A stretch of DNA of 64,000 bases from Polaribacter irgensii 23-P (GTDB lineage: Bacteria > Bacteroidota > Bacteroidia > Flavobacteriales > Flavobacteriaceae): NCBI RefSeq assembly GCF_000153225.1, contig NZ_CH724148.1:748640-812639 (forward strand). Direction: 5' to 3'. Below are positions 44,583 to 53,691 of the stretch, in pieces. Position 1 is the stretch's first letter. Each line of letters begins with the position of its first letter. The notes below the pieces were generated by a model. It worked only from the letters and a program-made list of their open reading frames with translations, was not told the DNA's origin and ran no database searches. The translations under genes and the position numbers were made by a program.

Positions 44583-46814
44583 CTATTTGGCTAATTGTTT
44601 TAAAATTTCCTTTGCCTTTTTCCCCTCTTCTGTATTTCCATAATTCACAGCAACAAATTCCAATGCTTTCTGGTATGATTCTTTATCTAAATGCTTACCA
44701 ATTGCAAAAGTCTTTAATAATTCAAATTTTGGTAATAATTTGTCCGCACGTATCTTTAACAGCGCTTCATTGACGCTTGCTACGACCTCTCTATATTTTC
44801 TTTTTTCATAAAGGTAATAAAATTCTTTATAAAGGTTTGCTGCCTCGTTTACTTTTATGGAAGACGTTGCTTTTTCTCCTGGGTTTTTTATAATTTTAGC
44901 AAATACGGTATTTGAATACTCCGTAAGTATTACATTTTTATAAAAGTCTGCTTTCACAACCGCACCTAAGTCCGTATAAGCTTGGTATAAGTGCCAATTA
45001 ATTGGCAATAGTAATTCGTTTTTTGGTTGCAAACCTGCAACCCTTTCGAGTCTTAGAATTGCTACTTGTGGATTCTTAAACTGTTCTTTATAAATTAACC
45101 CCAACTCGTACAAAGCTTGATTCCTCTGAAACTTTAAGCTGTCTATTTCTTGTTTTGATATTGGAATGGTTGCTATATAGCTCTCCAAATCATATCGCAC
45201 ATCTTTTGCTTTTACCACCGAAGAATCTTTGCTTTTAGAAATAAAACTTGCTTTTTCTGACCACCGCCAATTGTCTTCTAATTTTCTGTTTCCCCACACT
45301 TTTTGAAAAGATGTTTTCCCGTAATTTAAAGATTGTGAATTATAAAAATACCATTTTCCTTTGTTGGAAGATGCGAGCGCATTTGAAGTTCCACCGAAAG
45401 CAATTTGATTCAACTTTAGCTGCGCAGCCGCTTCATCTGCATCTTTTAAACCGTCTATATACTTCTGAAAAAAAGTTACTTGTCCTTCTTTTGACAACGC
45501 GGCTATTTTTACAATGCTGTCATTAACTGCAACAAGCTGTTCAAAATTAACTAAAGAAGCTAAGTTTTTAGATTTTCTTTTTACCCTTCGAATCCTTAAA
45601 TCTAAAGTGTCTAAAGCAACCTTTAAAACACTGTCGTAATAACTGTTTGCCAACTGGTAATTTGAATTCCGGAAATATAAATTTCCTAAATTCTCGTATG
45701 TAAAACTTTTTTGCTGAACTTCCTGTGTTTCCGCTTGTAAGGATTTGTTATAGTAAGACACTGCAAGACCTACACTATCTTTTTTTTCGTATAACCCAGC
45801 AACTTCGTAGTACAACTGATCTAGGTAAGGTCTGTTCTCTCTGTCATCTATTAATTGCTCTAGCCGCTCTAAAATTTCATTCGAAAGAGAATCATTTGAA
45901 ACATTTTTAACCAGCGCTAAATTTGCATGAATTTTATATTTTTTAGGTGCCCGTTTAAATGCTATTAACTGGTTGAAAACTGCTGCTGCTGAGTCCTTTT
46001 TATTTTCTTTTGCATACATCTGCCCTAAAACGAACATATTTCTAGCTGCTTGGTCTCTATTTTTTCGCGTTCTTGTTGCTAGTATCAAGTGCTTTTTTGC
46101 TTTATGTAGGCTGTCCGACTGAATATAGGCCATTGCTAAAGCTGTATTTGCCTGTTCTTTAATTTCGGGGTCAAAATCAAGCTCTAAAGTATCTTTTACA
46201 AACAACAAAAGATTCATTATTTCAATAGCGAGTTCTTCATTACCCATCCTAATATTTGCTTTTGCACGCCAAATTTTAGTTTCTGCAATTAAACTGGCAT
46301 TCGGGTAATTAGCAATCACGTAATTCAATGCCTCTATCGCAGGAACAAAGCGTTGCGAATAATACCGAGACTTTCCCAACAATAAATAAGCATCGTCTAT
46401 TTGACCGTTTCTTTCTAAACCGTCAATATACATCCCATGCTTTTGAATTGCTTTTACTGCTTTTTCTTCCGCCCTCTCAAAAGAATTCTCGTTTTTTATC
46501 TCTTCGCTTACTTCCGTTTTTTTGTTTAAACTAAAGCGCGCTTCAGGAGCTACTTCTTTAAAAGTTGGTATTGCTATTTTTCGATCATCAAAAACAATGG
46601 GCTCGATGGGCAATTGCTGGAACCAATCGTCTTTATACCCTTCATTAATGGCTTGTATTCCATTGTCAAAAGCCTCTTCGCCGTTAAATAAAATATTAAA
46701 ATAGGAGGTGAATGCATGATAATTTCTACTCGTAACTGCGTCTTTTTTTGCACTGCAAGAGCATAGTGTTGCAAAAAGGAAGAGATATAGAAATGTTTTT
46801 TTTATGTATTCCAT
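44583..46814 (-). CDS. TPR lipoprotein, SprE/PorW-like (type IX secretion)
   Basis: A 743-residue lipoprotein (signal LFLFATLCSCSAKKD, Cys at about residue 20 or so). After an N-terminal SRNYHAFTSYFNILFNGEEAF segment it is built of TPR helices, with repeats such as AYLLLGKSRYYSQRFVPAIEALNYV and LGNLYFRNSNYQLANSYYDSVL. The N-terminus and the place next to bactofilin and atp genes match SprE/PorW of flavobacteria, a periplasmic T9SS component needed for secretion and gliding. The assignment is from recalled resemblance. It lies 144 nt downstream of the ABC ATPase gene on the same strand, so it probably has its own promoter. Confidence 0.78.
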   Translation of the reverse strand: MEYIKKTFLYLFLFATLCSCSAKKDAVTSRNYHAFTSYFNILFNGEEAFDNGIQAINEGYKDDWFQQLPIEPIVFDDRKIAIPTFKEVAPEARFSLNKKTEVSEEIKNENSFERAEEKAVKAIQKHGMYIDGLERNGQIDDAYLLLGKSRYYSQRFVPAIEALNYVIANYPNASLIAETKIWRAKANIRMGNEELAIEIMNLLLFVKDTLELDFDPEIKEQANTALAMAYIQSDSLHKAKKHLILATRTRKNRDQAARNMFVLGQMYAKENKKDSAAAVFNQLIAFKRAPKKYKIHANLALVKNVSNDSLSNEILERLEQLIDDRENRPYLDQLYYEVAGLYEKKDSVGLAVSYYNKSLQAETQEVQQKSFTYENLGNLYFRNSNYQLANSYYDSVLKVALDTLDLRIRRVKRKSKNLASLVNFEQLVAVNDSIVKIAALSKEGQVTFFQKYIDGLKDADEAAAQLKLNQIAFGGTSNALASSNKGKWYFYNSQSLNYGKTSFQKVWGNRKLEDNWRWSEKASFISKSKDSSVVKAKDVRYDLESYIATIPISKQEIDSLKFQRNQALYELGLIYKEQFKNPQVAILRLERVAGLQPKNELLLPINWHLYQAYTDLGAVVKADFYKNVILTEYSNTVFAKIIKNPGEKATSSIKVNEAANLYKEFYYLYEKRKYREVVASVNEALLKIRADKLLPKFELLKTFAIGKHLDKESYQKALEFVAVNYGNTEEGKKAKEILKQLAK

Positions 46815-46958
46815 GGATTAAGAAACTCTTATCTAAAACTAATTTCATTTGAAAATAGTATTCGTCAGCGTGTAAAAATAACAATAAAATAAGAATCGCC
46901 TAAAATAGACTTGTAAATTTTAAACTAAACCCGTTATTCAATCAAAATTTTACCTCAA

Positions 46959-47654
46959 CTATACTGAAAAATAAAGCTCTAGCTCTTTTAAAGTTTCTGC
47001 TGATGTTGAAAGATCTTTAACTACAAGACCTTTGTCTAAAACAACGATACGTTCACAAACTTCAGTAACATGTGTTAAATCGTGGCTAGAAATTAAAACT
47101 GTGATCGTACTCGTATCTGTCAATTTTTTAATGACCTGCTTTAAGCGAATTTGAGTCGTTGGATCTAAATTGGCAAAAGGTTCGTCTAAGATTACCACTT
47201 CTGGATTGCCCATAAGCGCGGCAACAATTCCAGCTTTTTTCTGATTTCCTTTACTCAAGTCTCTCAGATACTTTTTCTTTCCAATAACTTCGTCATTAAA
47301 AAAATCTTCAAATCCACCAATAAATGCATTTACTTCCGCAACATTCATCCCTCTTAGATCTCCCACAAACTGAAAATACTCCTCTGCAGTTAAATATCCT
47401 ATTAAAAAAGATTCATCAATGAAAGACCCTGTAAAATTTTTCCAGGATTCACTCTCACTTACCACAATATTATTGCTCGTAACACTGCCTGTTGTGGGTC
47501 TTATTAAGTCTAAAATAACATTGAATAGCGTTGTTTTACCTGCACCGTTATTTCCAACCAAACCAAAACTTTGACCCGTAGGAATTTCTATGGATGCAAC
47601 ACTTAAAACTTCTGCCTTCCCGTATTTCTTTGAAATTGTATCTATTGTAATCAT
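46959..47654 (-). CDS. ABC transporter ATP-binding protein
   Basis: A 231-residue ABC ATPase. Walker A is GLVGNNGAGKTTLF at about 31-44, the Q-loop region is FTGSFIDESF, the signature is reduced to LSKGNQKKAG (usual LSGGQ), Walker B is VVILDEPFANLDPTT, and the H-loop is ISSHDLTHV. The form is that of exporters or membrane-stress modules of the CcmA type. It is the last gene of the PadR string, 19 nt after its likely membrane partner (DUF5687-like). Confidence 0.93.
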   Translation of the reverse strand: MITIDTISKKYGKAEVLSVASIEIPTGQSFGLVGNNGAGKTTLFNVILDLIRPTTGSVTSNNIVVSESESWKNFTGSFIDESFLIGYLTAEEYFQFVGDLRGMNVAEVNAFIGGFEDFFNDEVIGKKKYLRDLSKGNQKKAGIVAALMGNPEVVILDEPFANLDPTTQIRLKQVIKKLTDTSTITVLISSHDLTHVTEVCERIVVLDKGLVVKDLSTSAETLKELELYFSV

Positions 47655-47673
47655 ACTGTGTTTTTTATTTTAA

Positions 47674-49167
47674 TTATGCCTCTTTTCCAAAAGCGTTAAT
47701 CATTGCGTATTTGTCTTTGATATATTTTTTTTCGATAAAGTTCATCGCGGATTTTCTCAATAGAAAACTGATAATTCCTACAGAGGCAACTACGATAAAA
47801 CCCATATTATAACCAACAAACGTATTGAAAACCCAAAACAATAACATCGGCAACAACATGAGTGGTATAATGATAAGAAACTGCGTAGCACTTGTGCCCT
47901 GTGTGTTTCCAAAACCACTTTTACCTAAGTCAATTTTCTTCCTATTGAAAGAACCTGCGTACAATAAAAAGAGTGAGTTAAAACCAATATTAAAAATAGC
48001 GCCTGCCGTAATCATTAAAAAAATCTTAGATCCAAAATATAAATATGGAAAACTTAATAAGTATAAAATTGAGGTCATTACTACCATCAAAATCCATTTC
48101 GACTCCAAAAATTTCCGGTACTTAAAACTCTGACTCATCAGCATCTTATAATGAGCACTATCCCATGCAGGAATAAACTGACCGTAATTTAAAGTAAAGC
48201 CCCCCGTAATAAATAAAGATGCAAACATTAACAACGCTGGCATTTCTTTATACGCCTCTTGTGTGAAGAAAATAAGCCCATAGAGCAAAAACAAAAACGA
48301 CATTAAAAAGACTGTTTTTGTTCTCTTATTCCTCCAAATTAAACGGATGTCATTTTTTATAAAAGGCGCAACATCCCCCAGTCTGTTTGCGAAAGATAAA
48401 TCTACAGAGGTTGCTTCCTCTACTTTTTGAGAAACTGCTTCATCTAAATACACCAGGCTTTTTAACTGTTTATAATTCAAATTATACAAGACACCAACAA
48501 TCAAAAAACCAATTAAAGCGTAGACAGGATTTGCATATACCGCATCAAAAATTTGACCACCAAAAACACTAATATCAAAAACACCAAATTTTTGCAAGCC
48601 TATGGTTGCTAAAAGTAAAAAGACAATACTACCTAAAGCAGTGGTATTTTTATTGATTAGAAAATTTAAAAAATTTACAGACTGTGTCATTAATACAATT
48701 GCTAGCAACCAACCTAAAGCACCAACTGTATCATACCCCTCAATAATCAAAACAACAGCAAAGGGAATGTAAAAAAACAAACTAATAATATTAAAAAAAG
48801 AAATTGCCGACTTCCCTAATACATAATGCACCAGAGTGCTTCGTTCTATGGGGAGCATCAATAAAGGCTTTATATTCATTACTGGCAGGGTCTGCATTAG
48901 ATACCTAGCAACCAACTCTCCTAAAACTACATACAAAAGATAAGAGTTTATTAATTGCAGCGGATTTAAAGCGGGGTATAATTTTTTTAGAATGTAATAC
49001 CCTCCGACACCAATCGCTAAGAAGACCACCATAAAATACACCATAAAAAATCCCATTATTATTTTTAATGCAATTCCTTTTTGCCAATGTGAGGAACGGA
49101 AAAATTGTTTCCATTCTAATTTTAAAAAATGTGAAATCATATAATTGTGATTGGTTTGGTTACTCAT
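47674..49167 (-). CDS. DUF5687-like ABC transporter membrane protein
   Basis: A 497-residue protein with about twelve hydrophobic segments. The N-terminus HFLKLEWKQFFRSSHWQKG, then MKIMGFFM-like helices, and the late WDSAHYKMLMSQSFKYRKFLESKW segment fit the DUF5687 family, found next to ABC ATPases in Bacteroidota. I take it as the membrane partner of the ATPase that follows. The start may be 49167 or the internal ATG at 49140, whose product begins directly with conserved sequence. The substrate is unknown. Confidence 0.7.
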   Translation of the reverse strand: MSNQTNHNYMISHFLKLEWKQFFRSSHWQKGIALKIIMGFFMVYFMVVFLAIGVGGYYILKKLYPALNPLQLINSYLLYVVLGELVARYLMQTLPVMNIKPLLMLPIERSTLVHYVLGKSAISFFNIISLFFYIPFAVVLIIEGYDTVGALGWLLAIVLMTQSVNFLNFLINKNTTALGSIVFLLLATIGLQKFGVFDISVFGGQIFDAVYANPVYALIGFLIVGVLYNLNYKQLKSLVYLDEAVSQKVEEATSVDLSFANRLGDVAPFIKNDIRLIWRNKRTKTVFLMSFLFLLYGLIFFTQEAYKEMPALLMFASLFITGGFTLNYGQFIPAWDSAHYKMLMSQSFKYRKFLESKWILMVVMTSILYLLSFPYLYFGSKIFLMITAGAIFNIGFNSLFLLYAGSFNRKKIDLGKSGFGNTQGTSATQFLIIIPLMLLPMLLFWVFNTFVGYNMGFIVVASVGIISFLLRKSAMNFIEKKYIKDKYAMINAFGKEA

Positions 49168-49189
49168 TAGTAGTTTAAAATAAGAATTG

Positions 49190-49897
49190 TTACAGACGTT
49201 GCACCATTTTATATTCTGGATAAGTTTCTATTAGCAATTCCTCTGCTTTTTGTGGAATTAAATATGCTGTCACGTAAAACATTAAAATCAATAAGGTCAC
49301 AGAAAGAGAAAGAAGGAGCAACCAATGATTTTCAAGCGAATTAAAAGAAACTCTAGATAAATGTATAAAATTAAAAAGATTTACAAATGCAACCCCTGAA
49401 AAACCATTGCGTGTTTCTCCAATCATAGATTCCAGTAAGAATATTTTCTCTTTCTTCTTTGTTTTTTTTTGTTGCTTTTTTCGAGATCTGTACTGCCTTG
49501 TCAAATCAAAAATAGCGAGGCACAGCAATGCTCCAAGCAATATATATTTTGAATGTGGAAGTTTAAAAAAGAAAAAGATAATTAAAAAAGTGCTACTGGT
49601 CACTGCCAATTTAGGCATGGTAAACCATTCCCTAAAAAAGCGCCATAAAATTTTACGGTAGCGCTTATTCATTTGTTTTTGTTTGGCCTCTATAACATCC
49701 ATAAAACCAAAAATTCCAAATTTTTTAAACGACGTATCGCGCGCATCTTGAAATGACAAATTAGGCTGCGCCTGCCAAATATCTTCAATATCGTTTGCCA
49801 AATGGTCTACCAATTCTGATTGCACGTCATAGAAATACACGTAATGCTTTCTGGTAAATTTATAGAGCTCTTGTATGTGGGTTTCTGTTAATTTCAT
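49190..49897 (-). CDS. PadR-linked membrane protein, array member 6
   Basis: A 235-residue member of the array family. The N-terminal soluble part is KLTETHIQELYKFTRKHYVY then DVQSELVDHLANDIEDIW, the conserved D-x(3)-E-x(2)-DH-x(3)-D-I-E motif. A basic stretch NKRYRKILWRFFREWF follows at about 78-93, shared in pattern with member 5 (NKRYRKIYHQGFVDFF), then four hydrophobic segments. A lysine-rich loop (RKKQQKKTKKKEK) is peculiar to this member. The function is unknown. Its start overlaps the end of member 5 by 4 nt. Confidence 0.75.
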   Translation of the reverse strand: MKLTETHIQELYKFTRKHYVYFYDVQSELVDHLANDIEDIWQAQPNLSFQDARDTSFKKFGIFGFMDVIEAKQKQMNKRYRKILWRFFREWFTMPKLAVTSSTFLIIFFFFKLPHSKYILLGALLCLAIFDLTRQYRSRKKQQKKTKKKEKIFLLESMIGETRNGFSGVAFVNLFNFIHLSRVSFNSLENHWLLLLSLSVTLLILMFYVTAYLIPQKAEELLIETYPEYKMVQRL

Positions 49898-50592
49898 GAC
49901 AATCGTTGTTTTCTCATATGTTCTACTTTACCCATTCCTTTCTTATACACCCCGTAACCTGCATACACTAAAATTAAATGCAAAGGAAGTATAAAAAATA
50001 ATATTGGTTTGTGATATGTTATTGGAAAAGCAAAGTCTCCATCGATTGTCATGAAATTCATTACTCCGTTTAACAGAAAGAACGATAGTAATAAATAGGT
50101 TAAAGCGTAGTCTCTATGTACAGATTTTCCATATTTCTTTTTCCAAGTTTTATAGAACAAATAGATATAAAGCACTGCTGGTGAAAAGAAAATACTATAA
50201 CTTACTTTCAAAAATGTTTTATGCAACAATACCTCTGACAAAAAATAAATCCCAAGCAAAAAGACCCCTAGCACTAAAAGGCTTAAATAATTTTTAAAAA
50301 AGTCTACAAAACCTTGGTGGTATATTTTTCGATACCTTTTGTTTGCATTTTTCCAGCCTTGCTTGTTTAAGTCATCAAAACCGCCTCCATTAAAATTATT
50401 TTTCCAACCGAGCGCAACAAAAGCATCTTGCACTATTCCTTTAAATTCGTATTGAGTGTTTTCTGCTTTTAATTTCTCTTCCACCCCAGACACTATATGA
50501 GCTAACATTTCTATTCTAACATCCCAATATTTTATGCCCTCCTTTTCTAAGCGATGGTCTATAAATTGTATTTGCTCTTTTGTTAACTCCAT
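49894..50592 (-). CDS. PadR-linked membrane protein, array member 5
   Basis: A 232-residue protein opening ELTKEQIQFIDHRLEKEGI then YWDVRIEMLAHIVSGVEEKL, where the usual DH of the family motif reads AH. Four membrane segments follow after NKRYRKIYHQGFVDFFKNYL. I placed the start at 50592 because the array members share the M-E-[LI]-[TS]-K-E-Q opening. A reading from 50667 adds 25 residues that overlap the previous gene. The start ATG shares one base with the preceding TAA (TAATG), a coupled arrangement. Confidence 0.75.
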   Translation of the reverse strand: MELTKEQIQFIDHRLEKEGIKYWDVRIEMLAHIVSGVEEKLKAENTQYEFKGIVQDAFVALGWKNNFNGGGFDDLNKQGWKNANKRYRKIYHQGFVDFFKNYLSLLVLGVFLLGIYFLSEVLLHKTFLKVSYSIFFSPAVLYIYLFYKTWKKKYGKSVHRDYALTYLLLSFFLLNGVMNFMTIDGDFAFPITYHKPILFFILPLHLILVYAGYGVYKKGMGKVEHMRKQRLS

Positions 50593-51266
50593 TATGAGAC
50601 TAAAATATTTGGATATTGTTTTTGAACTTCTATTTTGTTCTGACGGTAGACATATTCTCCAGACCAATAAAACAAAAACAGTAAAACATACGCTCCAATG
50701 TGAAAGATTTGATAAAATCCCCCTAATAGGTTTAAAAGCATTTGACTGTCGAGAAATCTAAAAAGCATCACCAAAAGATAAAACACATTAAAGAAACTAT
50801 GAGTCATGTTTATTGATAAAAACTGCTCTTTTTTAGTATTTCTAATATTCACATTAAATAGCAATCGAAAAGATAAAAGCAAGGCCACACCTTGTAAAAT
50901 GTTAAAGAAGTTTTCTTTATTTCCGAATTCATTCATTAGTAAAAATAAGCCGTAAAAAGTTGCCGCAGAAAAAATAATTTTAGGCAATTTAAAAAAAGCA
51001 ATAAAATGTTTGAGCGTCTGCTTGTAAAACTTTTTAGTTACCCACTTTGTTTTCTCTTTTAATAATTTACTGAAACCGCTGTCACTAAAGTTTTTATGAA
51101 TTTCTATAATTTCTTGCTCTAAATTTAAACCTGGATTGTCGACTAATTTTTGCTCTAGAATATTTGCAAAATGATCTACAATTTCTATTCTAACGTCGTG
51201 AAATTTAATACCACAAGCATACATATACTTATCTATTTGTAAAAGCTGTTCTTTTGAGATTTCCAT
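50592..51266 (-). CDS. PadR-linked membrane protein, array member 4
   Basis: A 224-residue protein opening EISKEQLLQIDKYMYACGI then FHDVRIEIVDHFANILEQKL with the family motif intact. The soluble part continues to about residue 80, then KTKWVTKKFYKQTLKHFIAFF leads into four hydrophobic segments. The role is unknown. It lies 2 nt after member 3 and shares one base with member 5. Confidence 0.75.
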   Translation of the reverse strand: MEISKEQLLQIDKYMYACGIKFHDVRIEIVDHFANILEQKLVDNPGLNLEQEIIEIHKNFSDSGFSKLLKEKTKWVTKKFYKQTLKHFIAFFKLPKIIFSAATFYGLFLLMNEFGNKENFFNILQGVALLLSFRLLFNVNIRNTKKEQFLSINMTHSFFNVFYLLVMLFRFLDSQMLLNLLGGFYQIFHIGAYVLLFLFYWSGEYVYRQNKIEVQKQYPNILVS

Positions 51267-51268
51267 TG

Positions 51269-51919
51269 TTACAAAATTTTACACTTTTTAATGGCTTCAA
51301 TGTGTTTTTTATAGAAATGGTGGCAAATAAAAACAATGGCAAAGCCTCCACAAATAAAACCAGTAAAAACAGGATTCATTTCTCCATTTTCTCTAAAGAC
51401 CCCCATTGTAGCACCCGTAATTAGTAAAACGAGTCCTAAATACTGCGTTTTTAAAATAAAGCGATAGGTTGTCTTTACTTTAGAGTTAACGGTTTTAAAA
51501 AAAATAAATACCAAATAACTCAACATCACTAAAGAAGTACAGAACAACAAACTATTGATGCTCTCTGCGAATGCAATCGCAATCTGAATAGGCACTAACT
51601 TTAAAAAGATAACTGGCAGTATATATGCTGCTAGATATAAAAAATAAAAGGGTTTGAACATCTTAATTGCTTTCTTTACCACTATTTTAGACTCCGAATA
51701 ATGAAACCCCAGGTAAAAACTAGACGTTTCTTTAAAATGCTTTTCCCATTTTAAAATGGTTATTTTAAAAGCATTGTCAAAAGAATACTTTTTAACAAGT
51801 AAGCTTTCAATATCAGAAATAATGTGGTCTAAAACCTCTACATTTAAATCGATAAAATCGAAGTCTTTGTGCTGTAAGTATACTTCTACCTGCAGTAGTT
51901 GCTCTTTTGTGATTTCCAT
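51269..51919 (-). CDS. PadR-linked membrane protein, array member 3
   Basis: A 216-residue protein opening EITKEQLLQVEVYLQHKDF then FIDLNVEVLDHIISDIESLL. It is most similar to member 2: both have a ...FKITILKWEKHFKETSSFYLG or ...TVKWNKHLIQESSFYFG segment, and both end in HFYKKHLEAVKK- or HFYKKHIEAIKK-type sequence. Four or five hydrophobic segments. It is 2 nt after member 2. Confidence 0.75.
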   Translation of the reverse strand: MEITKEQLLQVEVYLQHKDFDFIDLNVEVLDHIISDIESLLVKKYSFDNAFKITILKWEKHFKETSSFYLGFHYSESKIVVKKAIKMFKPFYFLYLAAYILPVIFLKLVPIQIAIAFAESINSLLFCTSLVMLSYLVFIFFKTVNSKVKTTYRFILKTQYLGLVLLITGATMGVFRENGEMNPVFTGFICGGFAIVFICHHFYKKHIEAIKKCKIL

Positions 51920-51921
51920 AA

Positions 51922-52575
51922 CTACGAAATTTTATGTTTTTTAACGGCTTCCAAATGTTTTTTATAAAAATGAAAATAGCTGTATGTCATAAAAATAAAA
52001 GCTGCTGAAAACGATACAAGAAGCCTTTGCAAGTCGTCTTGTGGGTTAGAGTTTAAATAAAATAAAACCATTAAACCTACACCAAAATTCCAACTCAATG
52101 TTTTTAAAATAAAGCTAAAGGTGGTTTTATTCTTTTCTTTGAATTTAAGAATTAACAACCCAAAGAAGACCATTAGAGCGCATGCCGTGAGTATTTGTAA
52201 AAATATGTTTAAGTCATTTATAGCAATTTTAGAAAAAGTAATATTCACATTGTCTAAAAGAATATAGGGAATGAAGTAAACTAGTAACGAGAGAAAAAAC
52301 CACTTTTTGTATACTTTTTTAGCGTTGTTTAAGACTATTTTGGGCAGCGCATATGAAAGTCCAAAATAAAAACTCGACTCCTGTATTAAATGTTTGTTCC
52401 ATTTGACGGTGACCGCATAAAATGCAGTTTCAAATTCTAAGTTTTCAGCCATTATTTTTACTTCAATATCTGAAACAATATGATCAAAAATCTCTGTTCT
52501 TAAATCAATGTAAGTAATCTCTTTTACGTTTAAGTAGTGTGCTACTCTTTGCAGTTGCTCCTTTGTTAATTCCAT
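51922..52575 (-). CDS. PadR-linked membrane protein, array member 2
   Basis: A 217-residue protein opening ELTKEQLQRVAHYLNVKEI then YIDLRTEIFDHIVSDIEVKI. It is a close relative of member 3 by the shared W-x-K-H...SSFY segment and the basic C-terminal end, pointing to a later duplication within the array. Hydrophobic segments occupy the second half. It is 4 nt after member 1. Confidence 0.75.
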   Translation of the reverse strand: MELTKEQLQRVAHYLNVKEITYIDLRTEIFDHIVSDIEVKIMAENLEFETAFYAVTVKWNKHLIQESSFYFGLSYALPKIVLNNAKKVYKKWFFLSLLVYFIPYILLDNVNITFSKIAINDLNIFLQILTACALMVFFGLLILKFKEKNKTTFSFILKTLSWNFGVGLMVLFYLNSNPQDDLQRLLVSFSAAFIFMTYSYFHFYKKHLEAVKKHKIS

Positions 52576-52579
52576 AGTG

Positions 52580-53230
52580 TTAGTTTAACAAGTGCTTATA
52601 TTTATTTATAATAATTTTTTCATGCTTTTTAACAATCATATAGGCGGCATAACTATAGAAAATAGTTAAAAACCATATTGCTGAAAACAAGAGGCTATTT
52701 TGCGTAAGAAAATCAATAAAATCTAATCCTTGGGCAAAATTTATTAAAACAAAGAGCCACCAAATTTCTGCTCCTAGAAACTTAACCTCATCTAATTTTT
52801 TTAGGGCTTTTTGATGTATCATTCCATAAAAAATTACAAGAAAAAAGAGTACACAATAACTAATCATGTAAGCCAACCAAAGCCAATAATTACTCAAGCT
52901 TTCAGATAATGAATAAAAAAATATAAAACCAAAAACTGAATGTGGTAGTTTGTTTAAATCCTTAAAAAAACTAAAAAAATACTGCCATGTTTCTTTTCTA
53001 TATAAATTTTTATATAATTTTATTTTAGTAGAAGTAAACTTTCTAATAAACGCGATTTCATTAGATAGATACTGTGATAAATTCCCATTCCTAGTAGTTG
53101 CCTCAAAATCTAGAATTAAATGATCTGTCAATTCAATTCTAGTTTTAACAGGAATGTCTTTGTATATTCTAAGTAGAAATTCTTCCAGAAAAGTCAATTG
53201 CTTTTCTGTGATTTTGTATTTCTTTTCCAT
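52580..53230 (-). CDS. PadR-linked membrane protein, array member 1
   Basis: A 216-residue and most divergent member: EKKYKITEKQLTFLEEFLLR then VKTRIELTDHLILDFEATT, keeping the E-L-x-DH-x(3)-D-x-E pattern. The segment TKIKLYKNLYRKETWQYFFSFF precedes four membrane segments. It lies directly after PadR with a 26-nt gap. The function is unknown. Confidence 0.72.
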   Translation of the reverse strand: MEKKYKITEKQLTFLEEFLLRIYKDIPVKTRIELTDHLILDFEATTRNGNLSQYLSNEIAFIRKFTSTKIKLYKNLYRKETWQYFFSFFKDLNKLPHSVFGFIFFYSLSESLSNYWLWLAYMISYCVLFFLVIFYGMIHQKALKKLDEVKFLGAEIWWLFVLINFAQGLDFIDFLTQNSLLFSAIWFLTIFYSYAAYMIVKKHEKIIINKYKHLLN

Positions 53231-53256
53231 AGGACTTGTTTAAAACGTCTTCTTTA

Positions 53257-53595
53257 TTACTCTAAACTAAATTTAGGGTTTACCAATTGCTGCATAGTCT
53301 TCAGAAACTCTTGCATTTCCTCTAACTTGTTAACCGTTTCCTTCGTTCCGCTTTCCGTTAATTTATAATATTTACGCATTCTATTTCCAACTTTAGCAAC
53401 CTCAACATCTAACAAACCGTCTGCCTCTAATTTGTGCAAGGCAGGATACAAAGCGCCTTCTGTAATTTGCAACTCACCCTTAGTTAACTCCTTTACCTTT
53501 TGTGTAATTTCATATCCATACATTTTATCATTACTTGCAAGTAACTTTAAAATAATAGTCTGTAAAGACCCTTTGAATAATTTCTGATTTCCCAT
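53257..53595 (-). CDS. PadR family transcriptional regulator
   Basis: A 112-residue winged-helix regulator: FKGSLQTIILKLLASNDKMYGYEITQKVKE at the N-terminus, ITEGALYPALHKLEADGLLDV (recognition helix and wing), then RMRKYYKLTESGTKETVNKLEEM and a C-terminal dimerisation helix. PadR proteins usually repress nearby membrane or transporter genes and respond to small lipophilic compounds or stress. Here it is the first gene of the string it probably controls. It has a candidate promoter and an inverted repeat upstream. Confidence 0.93.
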   Translation of the reverse strand: MGNQKLFKGSLQTIILKLLASNDKMYGYEITQKVKELTKGELQITEGALYPALHKLEADGLLDVEVAKVGNRMRKYYKLTESGTKETVNKLEEMQEFLKTMQQLVNPKFSLE

Positions 53596-53676
53596 TTTAA
53601 TTATATGACTCTTAATTTATGTTTTTTGTCCAATTTTAATATTGAAGACACAATACCATTTTCTTTTTCGCTTTTC

Positions 53677-53691
53677 GTTAAAGTAGTTAAC
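53677..53691. promoter_or_regulatory. Candidate operator (inverted repeat) upstream of padR
   Basis: GTTAA (53677-53681) and TTAAC (53687-53691) form a perfect inverted repeat with a 5-nt spacer, directly downstream of the -7 box at 53692-53699 on the minus strand. A repressor bound here would block the start of transcription. Assignment to PadR is an inference. Confidence 0.35.

Larger units (their letters stand above)
46959..53595 (-). other. PadR-controlled gene string with six paralogous membrane proteins and an ABC module
   Basis: Nine genes on the minus strand from PadR (start 53595) to an ABC ATPase (end 46959). Gaps are 26, 4, 2 and 2 nt, then overlaps of 1 and 4 nt, then gaps of 22 and 19 nt. 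The close spacing suggests one operon. Six consecutive genes encode members of a single membrane family. Confidence 0.8.
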
